A DNA stretch of 54,189 nt. Origin: Verrucomicrobiaceae bacterium. GTDB taxonomy: Bacteria; Verrucomicrobiota; Verrucomicrobiia; Verrucomicrobiales; Verrucomicrobiaceae. Shown piece by piece: positions 1 through 8,222 of this stretch. The stretch spans positions 1 to 54,189 of the forward strand of contig JAIXOU010000103.1 of NCBI GenBank assembly GCA_027486585.1, written 5' to 3'. The position numbers and the translations under genes are program-made. The notes under the pieces are model-generated. The model was not told the origin of the DNA and did not search any database. It was given only the letters and a program-made list of their open reading frames with translations. The number at the start of each line of letters is the position of its first letter. The first letter of the stretch is position 1.

Positions 1-699
1 AACGGCCGCGTGCTCGACTTTCTGGACAGTGACTACACCTTTCTCAATGAACGGCTGGCGAAGGTGTATGAGGTGCCCGGCGTGAAGGGCAAGGACATGC
101 GGCAGGTAAAGCTGCCCAACAACCGGCGCGGCGGCATCACCAGCATGGCAGCCATCTTAGCCTATACCTCGTATCCGCAGCGCACGAGCCCGGTGCTGCG
201 TGGGAAGTGGATCCTGGAGCAGCTGCTCGGCACGCCACCACCTCCACCGCCGCCAAATGTGGGCCAGCTGCCGGAGGATAAAAAGGCTGCCAAGGCGACC
301 ACGTTGCGCCAACGCCTGGAGGCCCATCGCAACAAGCCCGTGTGCGCAGGCTGTCACGCTCGACTCGATCCACCGGGCTTCGCGCTGGAGAACTTCGATG
401 TCATCGGCAAGTGGCGCGACAACGACAGCGGCAAGCCGATTGATGCCACCGGCACGATGACCGGTGGCCGCAACTTCTCCACACCTGCCGAGTTCCGCCG
501 CCTGCTGCTGGAGGACAAGGCGCTCTTCGTCCGCTCGCTTTGCACGCGGCTGCTCGGCTACGCCACCGGTCGCAGCGTTGAACTGCATGACCAGCCCACG
601 TTGTTGCGGCTGGAGAAAGTGCTGCGCGACAGCGACTACAGGAGCGGGCCTCTCCTCATCGCCCTGGTGAAGAGCGTGCCGTTCCGCTCCCGCCTGTAG
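1..699 (+). CDS. DUF1592/DUF1588/DUF1585 cytochrome-like protein, 3' part
   Basis: The frame is open from base 1, so the gene starts upstream of the window; 232 residues remain. Visible are the end of a DUF1592-type region ([18 protein letters not shown]), a DUF1588-type region ([16 protein letters not shown] followed by a run of seven prolines), a haem-type CAGCH motif at residues 115-119 followed by [12 protein letters not shown], and a DUF1585-type tail ending SVPFRSRL. The same architecture is complete in the gene at 9918-12437. Members are large exported PVC-phylum proteins with cytochrome c-like motifs, thought to take part in extracytoplasmic redox chemistry on polymers; the exact reaction is unknown. 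Their usual DUF1552 partner does not follow here. Confidence 0.93.
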   Translation, partial: NGRVLDFLDSDYTFLNERLAKVYEVPGVKGKDMRQVKLPNNRRGGITSMAAILAYTSYPQRTSPVLRGKWILEQLLGTPPPPPPPNVGQLPEDKKAAKATTLRQRLEAHRNKPVCAGCHARLDPPGFALENFDVIGKWRDNDSGKPIDATGTMTGGRNFSTPAEFRRLLLEDKALFVRSLCTRLLGYATGRSVELHDQPTLLRLEKVLRDSDYRSGPLLIALVKSVPFRSRL

Positions 700-706
700 C
701 GCCGAG

Positions 707-922
707 ATGGGCGGCCAGCTCACCACGCTCAACGCCGACATCCAGCAGCGAGCGACGATCAACGACCTCAACAACGCCACTGCCAATGCCTTGGCCCAAA
801 CGAGCAACAACACCAACGGCGTGAGCACGCTCGGCCAAGGTGCTGCTAGCAGCTACGACCAGAACCAGATGCAGAACGTGCTCGATAAGATGGATGAGCT
901 GATCAATGCGCTGAGACGCTGA
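707..922 (+). pseudogene. 71-residue C-terminal fragment of an unrecognised protein
   Basis: An ATG seven bases after the preceding stop opens 71 codons rich in N, A, T and Q (for example RATINDLNNATANALAQ) and ending in an amphipathic helix, MDELINALRR. I do not recognise a named family. The lack of a ribosome-binding site and the abrupt start inside what looks like a repetitive helical region suggest the 3' end of a longer gene whose 5' part was replaced by the DUF1592 gene. It could also be a genuine small protein. No signal peptide or membrane segment is visible. Confidence 0.4.
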
Positions 923-1093
923 GGCGTGGGGCTATGTGAAATCAGGCACTGAGCTGTGCCGATTCCTGCAAACTGGAAGCGCTGGTGGCCTTTGCCTTAT
1001 CCTGGGGTAAGGGGCGTGGAAGAAGGGGCGTTTATGCGAAGTCGAACATCGGATTCATTTCATTACCGGTGTTCTGTCAACCTTTCACGCCCT

Positions 1094-2629
1094 ATGATTC
1101 GATCACTCCACGCCCTCTCGCTTTTCCTCGCTGCCACCTCGTTGATGGCTGCTGACACAACTCCGAGCGTTACCCTCGAAAGTCGTGGCCTGCCGCGCAT
1201 CCTGTTTAACAACGACAGCGATGACCTGAAGTGGCCCGCCTACCCGGAGCATCATGCCAATGGTCTCTGGGTGCCTGCGGGCAAATACCTGCCGCTCCCG
1301 ACGATCAACTCGCTCGACGACGCACTCGCGCCGCGCATCGGGCCGCTGGCCAAAACAAAAACGCAGGGCCTTTCCTATTGCGGCAACTTCGGTCTGCCCA
1401 TCTGGGAACTGAAGCGGGATCACATCGCCGCGCTCGGGGATGATCCGCTTCAGCCGATCCTTCAGTTTTGGAAGCGCGATGGCCGCACCTTCTTCTTCTC
1501 GATGCGCATGAATGACATCCATCATGCGTGGTTCAACTGGGCGCACTTGTGGTCTGGCTTCCACAGGTCGCAGAGGCATCTGTTTCTCAAGCCGCCAACG
1601 GACAAGGAATGGGAGACCGATTTTCTGCCATGGTTCGAAGGCAAGACCAGCAAGAGGCCTGCCATCAGCACTTCATCGGTGGCTTTCGATTACTCGCGGG
1701 CCGAGGTGCGGACGTATTACCTCGAAACGCTGCGCGAAGCCTGCCGTCGCTATGATCTGGACGGCGTCGAACTCGACTGGCTGCGCTATCCCGACCTCTT
1801 CAGTAAGGGTGAGGTGAATGTGGCAATCATGACGGCCTTCGTTCGCGATGTGCGGGCCGTTCTCAATGAAGCGGCCAAACGGCGCGGCCACTCCCTGCGA
1901 CTGCTGGCCCGTGTGCCCGTGACGCCGGAGCAGGCGCTCTCCATCGGTCTGGACGTAGAGGCCTGGCTGAAGGCGGGCTGGCTGGACGCCGTCATCGCCG
2001 GTCCCGGCACGAGTTTTTCCGCGTGCCCGTTGGAGCGCTGGGTTGACCTCGCACACCGGCATGGCGTGCCCGTCTATGGATCGATGGAGCGGCAGAACCG
2101 GAATAACGTTCCTCGCTACGGCAGCCCCGAAACATTGCGGGCCGCCATCGCCACACTCTGGGAGAAAGGCGCAGACGGGCTCTACTTCTTCAACTTCTAC
2201 GTCCGCGACGAGATGCCGCTGCTCGACGAGTTCGCCGACCGTGCGCTGCTGGCGGGATTGCCGAAGGAATATTTCCTCGAATCCGGCGGCGACGGCGACC
2301 TGACCAAGAGCGGCGGCCCGCTGCCGCTGGCATTAAAGCCCGGCACTCCCGCCAACGTGCATCTGGTCATCGCCGACGATCCCGCGAAGGCCAGGGAAGC
2401 CAGCCTGGAGATCCTTTTCAAAAGCGAAGGCGAGACCGAGGCACCCGCCATCACCCTCAACGGTCAACCGCTCCAAGAACTGAAATCCACACCCGCCAAA
2501 GCGGGCTTCACCCTCACGCTTTCCTCCGCCGCTCTGAAGCCAGCACTCAAGCGCGGCACCAACGACTTCACCTTCACCTCAGCCGCAAGTGTCACGGTCA
2601 CCTCGTTAAGCGTGCGCGTGGTGCCATGA
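1094..2629 (+). CDS. Exported GH10-like TIM-barrel putative glycoside hydrolase
   Basis: The start is set at 1094 because it gives a clean signal peptide (MIRSLHALSLFLAATSLMAAD); the frame runs further upstream but those codons look non-coding. The mature protein of about 490 residues has features of a (beta/alpha)8 glycosyl-hydrolase-like protein: FFSMRMNDIHH, then RYDLDGVELDWLRYPDLF (an acidic strand end typical of a catalytic or substrate site), and LYFFNFYVRDEMPLLDEF near the barrel end. A beta-rich C-terminal domain ends in VTVTSLSVRVVP. It is a paralog of the gene at 47489-49141, with which it shares order and motifs. Substrate is unknown; a role in plant or algal polysaccharide breakdown is inferred from context. 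Confidence 0.8.
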   Translation: MIRSLHALSLFLAATSLMAADTTPSVTLESRGLPRILFNNDSDDLKWPAYPEHHANGLWVPAGKYLPLPTINSLDDALAPRIGPLAKTKTQGLSYCGNFGLPIWELKRDHIAALGDDPLQPILQFWKRDGRTFFFSMRMNDIHHAWFNWAHLWSGFHRSQRHLFLKPPTDKEWETDFLPWFEGKTSKRPAISTSSVAFDYSRAEVRTYYLETLREACRRYDLDGVELDWLRYPDLFSKGEVNVAIMTAFVRDVRAVLNEAAKRRGHSLRLLARVPVTPEQALSIGLDVEAWLKAGWLDAVIAGPGTSFSACPLERWVDLAHRHGVPVYGSMERQNRNNVPRYGSPETLRAAIATLWEKGADGLYFFNFYVRDEMPLLDEFADRALLAGLPKEYFLESGGDGDLTKSGGPLPLALKPGTPANVHLVIADDPAKAREASLEILFKSEGETEAPAITLNGQPLQELKSTPAKAGFTLTLSSAALKPALKRGTNDFTFTSAASVTVTSLSVRVVP

Positions 2630-2652
2630 GCCATCTGCACCTCTTTTCACCC

Positions 2653-2847
2653 ATGAAACACACTCTCACCGTTGCCTGCATCTTTTTGAAATCAGCTTGG
2701 CAGGCTGTTTGCCGACCTTTTTCGGATCAGTTTCGTCGGCGATCTACGCTGCGCTCCGGTTCGCTCCGCTCTCACTGCCATCCTGCTCGCGCCGCTGGCC
2801 GGGCTGCACACTTTCGCTTGGAGTGGATTTCCCCGCTCTCTTTGTGA
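2653..2847 (+). pseudogene. Interrupted signal-peptide leader relic
   Basis: The start ATG and codons MKHTLT (2653-2670) match the leader used by several exported proteins of this window. The hydrophobic core expected next (LTAILLAPLAGLH) appears only at 2771-2809, in another frame. The 100 bases between them (2671-2770) therefore look like an insertion that split and frameshifted the leader. No mature protein follows: the core frame closes at 2850-2854 and the Fic gene starts at 2918. I read it as the remains of an exported-protein gene whose body was deleted. As a coding ORF it would give 64 residues of atypical composition. Confidence 0.55.
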
Positions 2848-2876
2848 GCAATAAACGCTGGATTTATAACTCACAA
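2842..2876. promoter_or_regulatory. Inverted repeat upstream of the Fic gene, possible operator
   Basis: TTGTGAG at 2842-2848 and CTCACAA at 2870-2876 form a perfect 7-bp inverted repeat with a 21-base spacer. It lies 41-76 bases before the Fic start and next to AT-rich stretches (TTTATAAC; TATAAA at 2895-2900) that could be -10 boxes. The Fic protein carries a C-terminal winged helix, so self-repression through this site is possible but not shown. Confidence 0.4.
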
Positions 2877-2917
2877 TCTGGCATGATGATGAGGTATAAA
2901 CGAAGGAGCTTTGCATC

Positions 2918-4042
2918 ATGGAAGACTGGAATCACTGGAACTGGCAACAAGCGGATTGGCCGGACTTCCGTTACGACCGCACCAAACTGGACGTCTTGGA
3001 GGCTGAATTCCTGCGGCAATCGGGTGTGTTCTCAGGCAGTATCCGCCACATCAACGTAGGCGACAAAGAGCAGATCACCGTCGAACTCATCAGCGAGGAA
3101 GCTCTCAACACCTCAGAGATCGAGGGCGAGATTTTGAATCGCGACAGCCTGCAATCCTCCATCCGCCGCAACTTTGGCCTCGCCACGGACAATCGCAAGA
3201 TCCCGCCTGCCGAGCAAGGCATCGCCCAGATGATGGTGGAACTCTATCGCGAGTTCGAGGTGCCAATGTGCGACACCCTACTCTTTCGCTGGCACGAATC
3301 GCTCATGAACGGCAGACGCGACCTCGCCAACATCGGCAGCTACCGCACTGGCTCCAATCCGATGCAGGTCGTATCAGGTCCGCTTCACAATCCTAAAGTT
3401 CACTTTGAAGCACCTCCATCATCTACCGTGCCCGCCGAGATGAAACGCTTCATGCAGTGGTTCACCCGCACCTCGCCCAAGGGCAAGACACCGCTGCCCA
3501 TTCTCACCCGCGCCGGCATCGCGCATCTCTTCTTCGTCACCATCCACCCGTTTGAAGATGGAAATGGTCGCATTGGCCGCGCCATCGCCGAGAAGGCCAT
3601 TTCCGAGGGCCTGGGACACGCCGCGCTTATCGCGCTGTCTCTCACCATCAATCGTGGCCGCAAGACCTACTACGACATGCTGGAACGCAGCAACAAGGGG
3701 AACGAGATTACAACTTGGCTGAACTATTTCGCCCAAACGGTGCTCGACGCTCTGGCGCACTCCCAAGAGCTGGTCGATTTCCTGATCTCCAAGACCAAGT
3801 TCTACGACCGCCTACGAGGGCAGCTCAACGAACGACAAGACAAGGTCATCGCCCGCATGATGCGCGAAGGCCCAAGTGGATTCAAAGGCGGACTCAGCGC
3901 CGAAAATTATATCCGCCTCACCGGAACCTCGCGAGCCACGGCCACTCGTGATTTGCAAGACCTCGTGGAGAAGCAAGCCCTCGTTCGCACCGGAACCCTC
4001 AAGAGCACACGCTACCATCTTTCCATCACGCTCAAGCCATAA
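2918..4042 (+). CDS. Fic-family AMP-transferase with DUF4172-like N-terminus and winged helix
   Basis: The protein has 374 residues with an AAGGAG ribosome-binding site at 2903-2908, nine bases before the ATG. The Fic core carries HPFEDGNGRIGR at residues 210-221, matching the catalytic HxFxDGNGRxxR loop that transfers AMP to hydroxyl side chains. Upstream, TSEIEG (65-70) fits the (S/T)xxxE(G/N) inhibitory-helix motif, so this is a class II Fic with its own N-terminal inhibitor. The first 60 residues (WNHWNWQQADWPDF) resemble DUF4172. Residues about 315-370 look like a winged helix-turn-helix. It is a cytoplasmic, single-gene unit; stress-response or toxin-like roles are known for the family, but the target here is unknown. 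Confidence 0.93.
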   Translation: MEDWNHWNWQQADWPDFRYDRTKLDVLEAEFLRQSGVFSGSIRHINVGDKEQITVELISEEALNTSEIEGEILNRDSLQSSIRRNFGLATDNRKIPPAEQGIAQMMVELYREFEVPMCDTLLFRWHESLMNGRRDLANIGSYRTGSNPMQVVSGPLHNPKVHFEAPPSSTVPAEMKRFMQWFTRTSPKGKTPLPILTRAGIAHLFFVTIHPFEDGNGRIGRAIAEKAISEGLGHAALIALSLTINRGRKTYYDMLERSNKGNEITTWLNYFAQTVLDALAHSQELVDFLISKTKFYDRLRGQLNERQDKVIARMMREGPSGFKGGLSAENYIRLTGTSRATATRDLQDLVEKQALVRTGTLKSTRYHLSITLKP

Positions 4043-4047
4043 CCATC

Positions 4048-4089
4048 GACTCCTATCTGAGTAGGGTTTTCTGCTTGGAGGCAGGAGTC
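4048..4089. terminator. Candidate bidirectional terminator between convergent genes
   Basis: GACTCCT at 4048-4054 and AGGAGTC at 4083-4089 are perfect inverted copies with a 28-base spacer. They fill the gap between the convergent Fic and AraC stops (4042 and 4102). No clear U-run follows, so a termination role is tentative. Confidence 0.3.
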
Positions 4090-4101
4090 AGATCCGTTTT
4101 C

Positions 4102-5007
4102 TCACCTCCCCCGGTTCTGCCTTCGGAAATCCTGCGGGGACATGCCGACGACTTGTTTGAAGCGCTTCGAAAGATGGAAGGCGTCGTGGAAGCCGAGGTC
4201 GGCGGCGATGGTGGCGAGGTTGTGGTTGGTTTCGAGAAGCAAGGAGCAGGCGCGGAGCACGATTTCATCGGCGCGGAATTCGCCGGGGCTTTTGCCGGTC
4301 ATTTGCACGAAGCGTTTGCGAAAGGCGCTGTAGGACATGCCCATCGAGCGAGCTATCTCTTCCAACGATGGATCGGTGAGGCGACCGGTGCGCAGCTTCT
4401 GCTCCGCTCTCTCGCGCCATTGCAGTGTTTCGGTGGTTTGGGTGCGCTTGTCTTCAAACTGGAGCGCATCGGCCAGCCATTGCTGAAAGTGGCAGATCCG
4501 CGCGAGGTCGGACTCAGCAGGGGCTTCGGGCGAGGGTTGGAGAATGCGACGCAGGCGATCCGTCCAGTAGTTGAGCGGGTTGAGTTCAAGGTGGCGGCTG
4601 CGTTCACCAGGAAATCCACTGCCTTGCCAGGTATCAAAGAGGGGGCCGCGAAACCAAAGGAACAGCTCGCTCCAGCGCTCGCCGCGTTTCGGTCCGTAGC
4701 TTTGATTCACGCCGGGGGCGGCCCAGATGAGGGAGCCGGGTTGGAGCGTGCAACGCAGGCCCGTTTCGTCCATGTAGCTGGCTGTGCCCTCCAGGGTCAG
4801 CACGAGCAAAAAGTGTGGTGTGGGGCGCATGAACTTCGGCGGCGGCGCGTGAGCGTAGGTGGCCTGACTGCCCCATTTGGTGCCTGCATAGACGATCTCC
4901 CCCAGCGGCGAATGGATGGGGCGTGTGGCGTTCACATTCCAGGGGCCTGGAGTGCTGAAGTAGAGGTTGGGATCGGCTTCGTTGCCCATGTCAGGATCTA
5001 CATGCAA
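4102..5007 (-). CDS. AraC-family transcriptional regulator
   Basis: It encodes 301 residues with an N-terminal cupin-like sensing domain (residues about 20-190; FLLVLTLEGTASYMDE and LQPGSLIWAAPG are typical) and a C-terminal double helix-turn-helix (about 205-298). The second helix region ends NLATIAADLGFHDAFHLSKRFKQVVGMSPQDFR, an AraC signature with its conserved glycine and phenylalanine. A downstream ATG at 4989 is an alternative start. The gene is divergent from the BNR gene at 5069 with only 61 bases between, so it probably controls the BNR block 5069-9887 in response to a sugar. Ligand is unknown. Confidence 0.92.
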   Translation of the reverse strand: MHVDPDMGNEADPNLYFSTPGPWNVNATRPIHSPLGEIVYAGTKWGSQATYAHAPPPKFMRPTPHFLLVLTLEGTASYMDETGLRCTLQPGSLIWAAPGVNQSYGPKRGERWSELFLWFRGPLFDTWQGSGFPGERSRHLELNPLNYWTDRLRRILQPSPEAPAESDLARICHFQQWLADALQFEDKRTQTTETLQWRERAEQKLRTGRLTDPSLEEIARSMGMSYSAFRKRFVQMTGKSPGEFRADEIVLRACSLLLETNHNLATIAADLGFHDAFHLSKRFKQVVGMSPQDFRRQNRGR

Positions 5008-5068
5008 CAGGTCATTCTTTCAATTCAGACAGCATGGCTCCCGGCGTTCTATTAGAGACATTCCATCC

Positions 5069-6850
5069 ATGAAAGCCTATTTCCATTCTCTAGCTGCGCT
5101 GCTGCTCACCACGCTGCCAGCGCTGCACGCGGCCGAACCATCGCGCAAGATCGGTGACGTGCATGCTCCCATCTGGGTCGGGCGTCCGCCGTCGGATGCC
5201 GTCAGTGGACTGGTCCGCCTGGAGAACGGCGAACTGCGTCACTACGATTACGGTATCGACCCGACGCCGGAACTGCGTTCTCACCCAGACTTTCTGCCGA
5301 CGAGTTACGTCTTCAGTCGCGATCAGGGACTGACCTGGGAAACGCAAAAAGTGCCAAAGGGGCATTATGGGGCGGATGCGCGCAGCCCGGTCTCGGGCGA
5401 GTATCTGCGGCTGCAAGACAACAAAGATGGTGTTTATCTCATCAAGAGCAAAGGCGGCATTGATGGCGAATGGACGATGCGCCGACTGTGGGAGATCAAG
5501 CCGCCCGGCTCGGAGCTGAACATCACGCCCACCGTCATGTTCATCCGCGGTGGGAAGCGCGCCATCGTGCCATGGAGCCTCATTCGCCACAACACTCCCG
5601 AGCATCATCACCAGGCTGGCATCCTCTTCTCGGACGACGATGGCGAGACTTGGCAGCGCTCCAACTTGCTCGAAGCACCGCCACATCAGCCCGACCAGCG
5701 CGACCTGTCGGTGCGCTGGCAGAATGGTGCCACGGAGCCCACGGTGGTCGAGCTGCGCGATGGTCGCCTGTGGATGATCATCCGCACCTCGCTCGACTAC
5801 CACTACCAGTCGTTCTCCACCGATGGCGGGGCGACCTGGAGCCAGCCGGAGCAGTCGCCGTTTTACGGCACGCTCACCAGTCCCCGCATCGACCGACTCA
5901 AGGATGGGCGTCTGCTCTTCATCTGGAACAACACGAACTCGTTGCCGGAGTTTCCGAAGAACGAGTTCACCGCCCCCTTCATCCAGGAGAGCGCGCAGAA
6001 TGGGCTCGGCGAGGACGCATTCACCAATCGCGATGCCGTTCACGCGGCCATATCCGATGACGACGGCAAGACTTGGCAGGGGTTCCGCGAGCTGTTCCTC
6101 AATGCCCGGCGCAATGATGGCAACTACGGCGAAACCGGAGGTCTCGATCGCAGCGTGCATCAGCCGCAGTTTGTGGAGGTTGAAGACGGACGTGTCGTTT
6201 TGTCCGTGGGCCAGCACTGGCTGCACCGCTCGCTGCTCGTGTTCGATCCCGACTGGCTGCTGGAGACGAAACGCGAGGGCGACTTCTCCAACGGTCTCGA
6301 TGACTGGTCGGTGCAGGGCTACAAGAAAGGCATCCGTGGTCACTGCTCGTTCAATCGCTACGAGTCATCCACGCTTGTGCCGCATCCCGAGGATGCCAAG
6401 CGGCGCGTGCTCAACGTGCGCAACTCCAGCCGCACCGATGCCATCTACCCCCGCGGCGGCGCGACGTGGAACTTCCCAGGGGGCAAAGCGGGCTTTGTGG
6501 AGGCGCGCATCCGGCTCCAGCAGGACTTCGGCGGAGCACGCCTCTGCCTGCTCGACCGCTGGCTGAATCCCACCGACCCCACCGTGGCATCGCTCGCGAT
6601 GGGACATCTCGATCTCGCCCCAGGAGGCAAACTCAAGCCACAGCAATGGCACACCCTGAGATTCACCTGGAAGTCCGCTGAAGCTGGCGCGGAGATCGAC
6701 GTCACTCTTGATGGCCAGCCCTTCGGCAAGCTGCCGGTCACTCGCAGCGCTCTCCACGGCATCAGCTACGTCCATTTCCAATCCACCTCTGCCGCCCGGG
6801 ACTCGGGCCTGCTCATCGAGTCGGTCCGCGCTGAAATGACCCATCCTTGA
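5069..6850 (+). CDS. Exported BNR/sialidase-fold protein with C-terminal beta-sandwich
   Basis: The start at 5069 gives the signal peptide MKAYFHSLAALLLTTLPALHAAEP; cleavage after the AxA site is likely. The 593-residue protein has at least four Asp-box repeats (SRDQGLTWE near residue 83, SDDDGETWQ near 188, STDGGATWS near 250, SDDDGKTWQ near 329), the mark of a six-bladed sialidase-type propeller. After residue about 410 a jelly-roll domain follows (GDFSNGLDDWSVQGYKKG onwards), probably carbohydrate-binding. The F/YRIP arginine motif of true sialidases is not evident, so sialic acid need not be the substrate. It is the first gene of a tandem BNR run under the divergent AraC regulator. Confidence 0.85.
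   Translation: MKAYFHSLAALLLTTLPALHAAEPSRKIGDVHAPIWVGRPPSDAVSGLVRLENGELRHYDYGIDPTPELRSHPDFLPTSYVFSRDQGLTWETQKVPKGHYGADARSPVSGEYLRLQDNKDGVYLIKSKGGIDGEWTMRRLWEIKPPGSELNITPTVMFIRGGKRAIVPWSLIRHNTPEHHHQAGILFSDDDGETWQRSNLLEAPPHQPDQRDLSVRWQNGATEPTVVELRDGRLWMIIRTSLDYHYQSFSTDGGATWSQPEQSPFYGTLTSPRIDRLKDGRLLFIWNNTNSLPEFPKNEFTAPFIQESAQNGLGEDAFTNRDAVHAAISDDDGKTWQGFRELFLNARRNDGNYGETGGLDRSVHQPQFVEVEDGRVVLSVGQHWLHRSLLVFDPDWLLETKREGDFSNGLDDWSVQGYKKGIRGHCSFNRYESSTLVPHPEDAKRRVLNVRNSSRTDAIYPRGGATWNFPGGKAGFVEARIRLQQDFGGARLCLLDRWLNPTDPTVASLAMGHLDLAPGGKLKPQQWHTLRFTWKSAEAGAEIDVTLDGQPFGKLPVTRSALHGISYVHFQSTSAARDSGLLIESVRAEMTHP
5099..5136 (+). repeat. 38-bp leader identity with 9948-9985
   Basis: These 38 bases, coding the signal-peptide core LLLTTLPALHAA, are identical to 9948-9985 in the DUF1592 cytochrome gene, although the mature proteins are unrelated. 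Synonymous positions are preserved too, so this is shared DNA rather than convergent hydrophobic sequence. Confidence 0.9.
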
Positions 6851-6906
6851 TGGCCATGAACCCCACCCTCACCTCAACAACGAGACCCACCTCATCAGGA
6901 AACGCC

Positions 6907-8202
6907 ATGAACGAATCCCCACACAAAACGAACCAACAACCACAACCGGGTTCGCCGAACCTCGTTAGCCGCCGGCACTTTATTCAATCCGCTGCGGCTC
7001 TCAGCAGCTTGGCCGGAGTGACCACGAGTGCGGTGGCGGCGGAAGAAGCGGGCAAGGACAAATCCCGGACGGCACTGAACCAGCCGCTCGGCCAGGACTA
7101 TGTGGTGGTCACCCAGGTGCCGGATGAGAACCACTTCATCCACGATCCGGCCATGACCATCCTGCCGAACGGGCACCTGATCGTGGCTGCGCCGGTCTGG
7201 GGGCGGAAAAAGAAAACCCGCGCCATCTATGTCTCGCGCAGCAAGGATGGAGGGAAGACGTGGACCAAGGTCTGCGAGAAGCCGTGGTCCGAGGCCACAC
7301 TCTACGTCCATGAAGGCCGGCTTTACATGTTCACGCAGATCCAGACCTTCCAGGGCGTATGGGTCAGCGGCAGCGATGACGAGGGCACGAGCTGGACCGA
7401 ACCGGTCGAGGTGATCAAGGCAGATCCTGCGCGCAAACATTGGAATATTCAGCTTGGCATGGTGGTTCAGGACGGGTGGCTCTACTGGGGCAATGGCCGC
7501 GCCTTCGAGGACATGGGAGTGGTGGCCTGCGAACTGAAGAAAGGGCTGCTCAATCCGGAGGCGTGGATCGCGTCCGAGGCGGTGGTGATGCCGATACCGC
7601 AGGAGATCATGTCGGGCACCTTTAGCGATGGATCGCCCATGCGTTGCCTCGAAGGCAATGTCGTCAACGTGGGTGGCAGGCTGCTCGTCATCGCCCGCGC
7701 GGTGATCAACCGCTACGCCACTGCGAACATGGCCGCCGTGTTCGATGTGACGCGGGAGGGCCGCACGCTCGCGCTCACGTTCAGGCAGCTCTGCCCCGTG
7801 CCCGGCGGTCAATGCAAGTTCCACATCGTTTGGGATGAACGCTCGCAGCTGTTCTGGATGGCCTCGAACTTCCCCACCAACTCGCTGGGCCTGTATTCCG
7901 ATCCTGACCTCAAGCTGCCTCCGGGCAAGCCCGCTTGGCAATCCCTGCGCGAAGATCGACGGCTGCTGATGCTCTCCTACAGCCTCGATGCGTTGAACTG
8001 GTTACCCGCCTGCTCCATCGCGAAGGCGGAGAAGATGACCCAGTCCTTCATGTATCCTTCGATGGTGATCGACGGCGACGACATCGCCCTGCTCTCGCGA
8101 ACAGGCCGCGATTCGGGCGACTACCATGACGCCGACCTCGCGACGTTCCACCGCGTGCGCAACTTCCGGTCCCTAGCGATGGACATCCGCCCGAAACTGT
8201 AA
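6907..8202 (+). CDS. Tat-exported BNR/sialidase-fold protein
   Basis: The ATG at 6907 is preferred: AGGA lies eight bases upstream and the product (431 residues) begins with a Tat-type signal (LVSRRHFIQSAAALSSLAG). Alternative ATGs at 6850 and 6856 would add a stretch MNPTLTS that resembles the leader family of this region and overlaps the previous stop. The mature protein has Asp-box-like motifs SRSKDGGKTWT and SGSDDEGTSWT and the phrases HDPAMTILPNGHLIVAAP and MSGTFSDGSPMRCLEGN, consistent with a sialidase-type propeller. Tat export implies folding in the cytoplasm, unlike its Sec-exported neighbours. Glycosidase activity is inferred from fold and context only. Confidence 0.82.
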   Translation: MNESPHKTNQQPQPGSPNLVSRRHFIQSAAALSSLAGVTTSAVAAEEAGKDKSRTALNQPLGQDYVVVTQVPDENHFIHDPAMTILPNGHLIVAAPVWGRKKKTRAIYVSRSKDGGKTWTKVCEKPWSEATLYVHEGRLYMFTQIQTFQGVWVSGSDDEGTSWTEPVEVIKADPARKHWNIQLGMVVQDGWLYWGNGRAFEDMGVVACELKKGLLNPEAWIASEAVVMPIPQEIMSGTFSDGSPMRCLEGNVVNVGGRLLVIARAVINRYATANMAAVFDVTREGRTLALTFRQLCPVPGGQCKFHIVWDERSQLFWMASNFPTNSLGLYSDPDLKLPPGKPAWQSLREDRRLLMLSYSLDALNWLPACSIAKAEKMTQSFMYPSMVIDGDDIALLSRTGRDSGDYHDADLATFHRVRNFRSLAMDIRPKL

Positions 8203-8222
8203 CGATCACGAGGAAGACCATC

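Noticed and set aside
956..1093. 46-codon N-terminal extension of the first GH10-like gene
   Set aside because: Residues look random and would bury the signal peptide that starts at 1094.
2842..2876. A lac-type operator
   Set aside because: TTGTGAG/CTCACAA resembles lac operator halves, but the spacing differs and no LacI gene is adjacent; only a generic inverted repeat is reported.
5090..6343. 417-codon minus-strand frame over the BNR gene
   Set aside because: Antisense shadow; composition rich in R, H, V and Q without a recognisable domain, and overlapping a clear exported protein.
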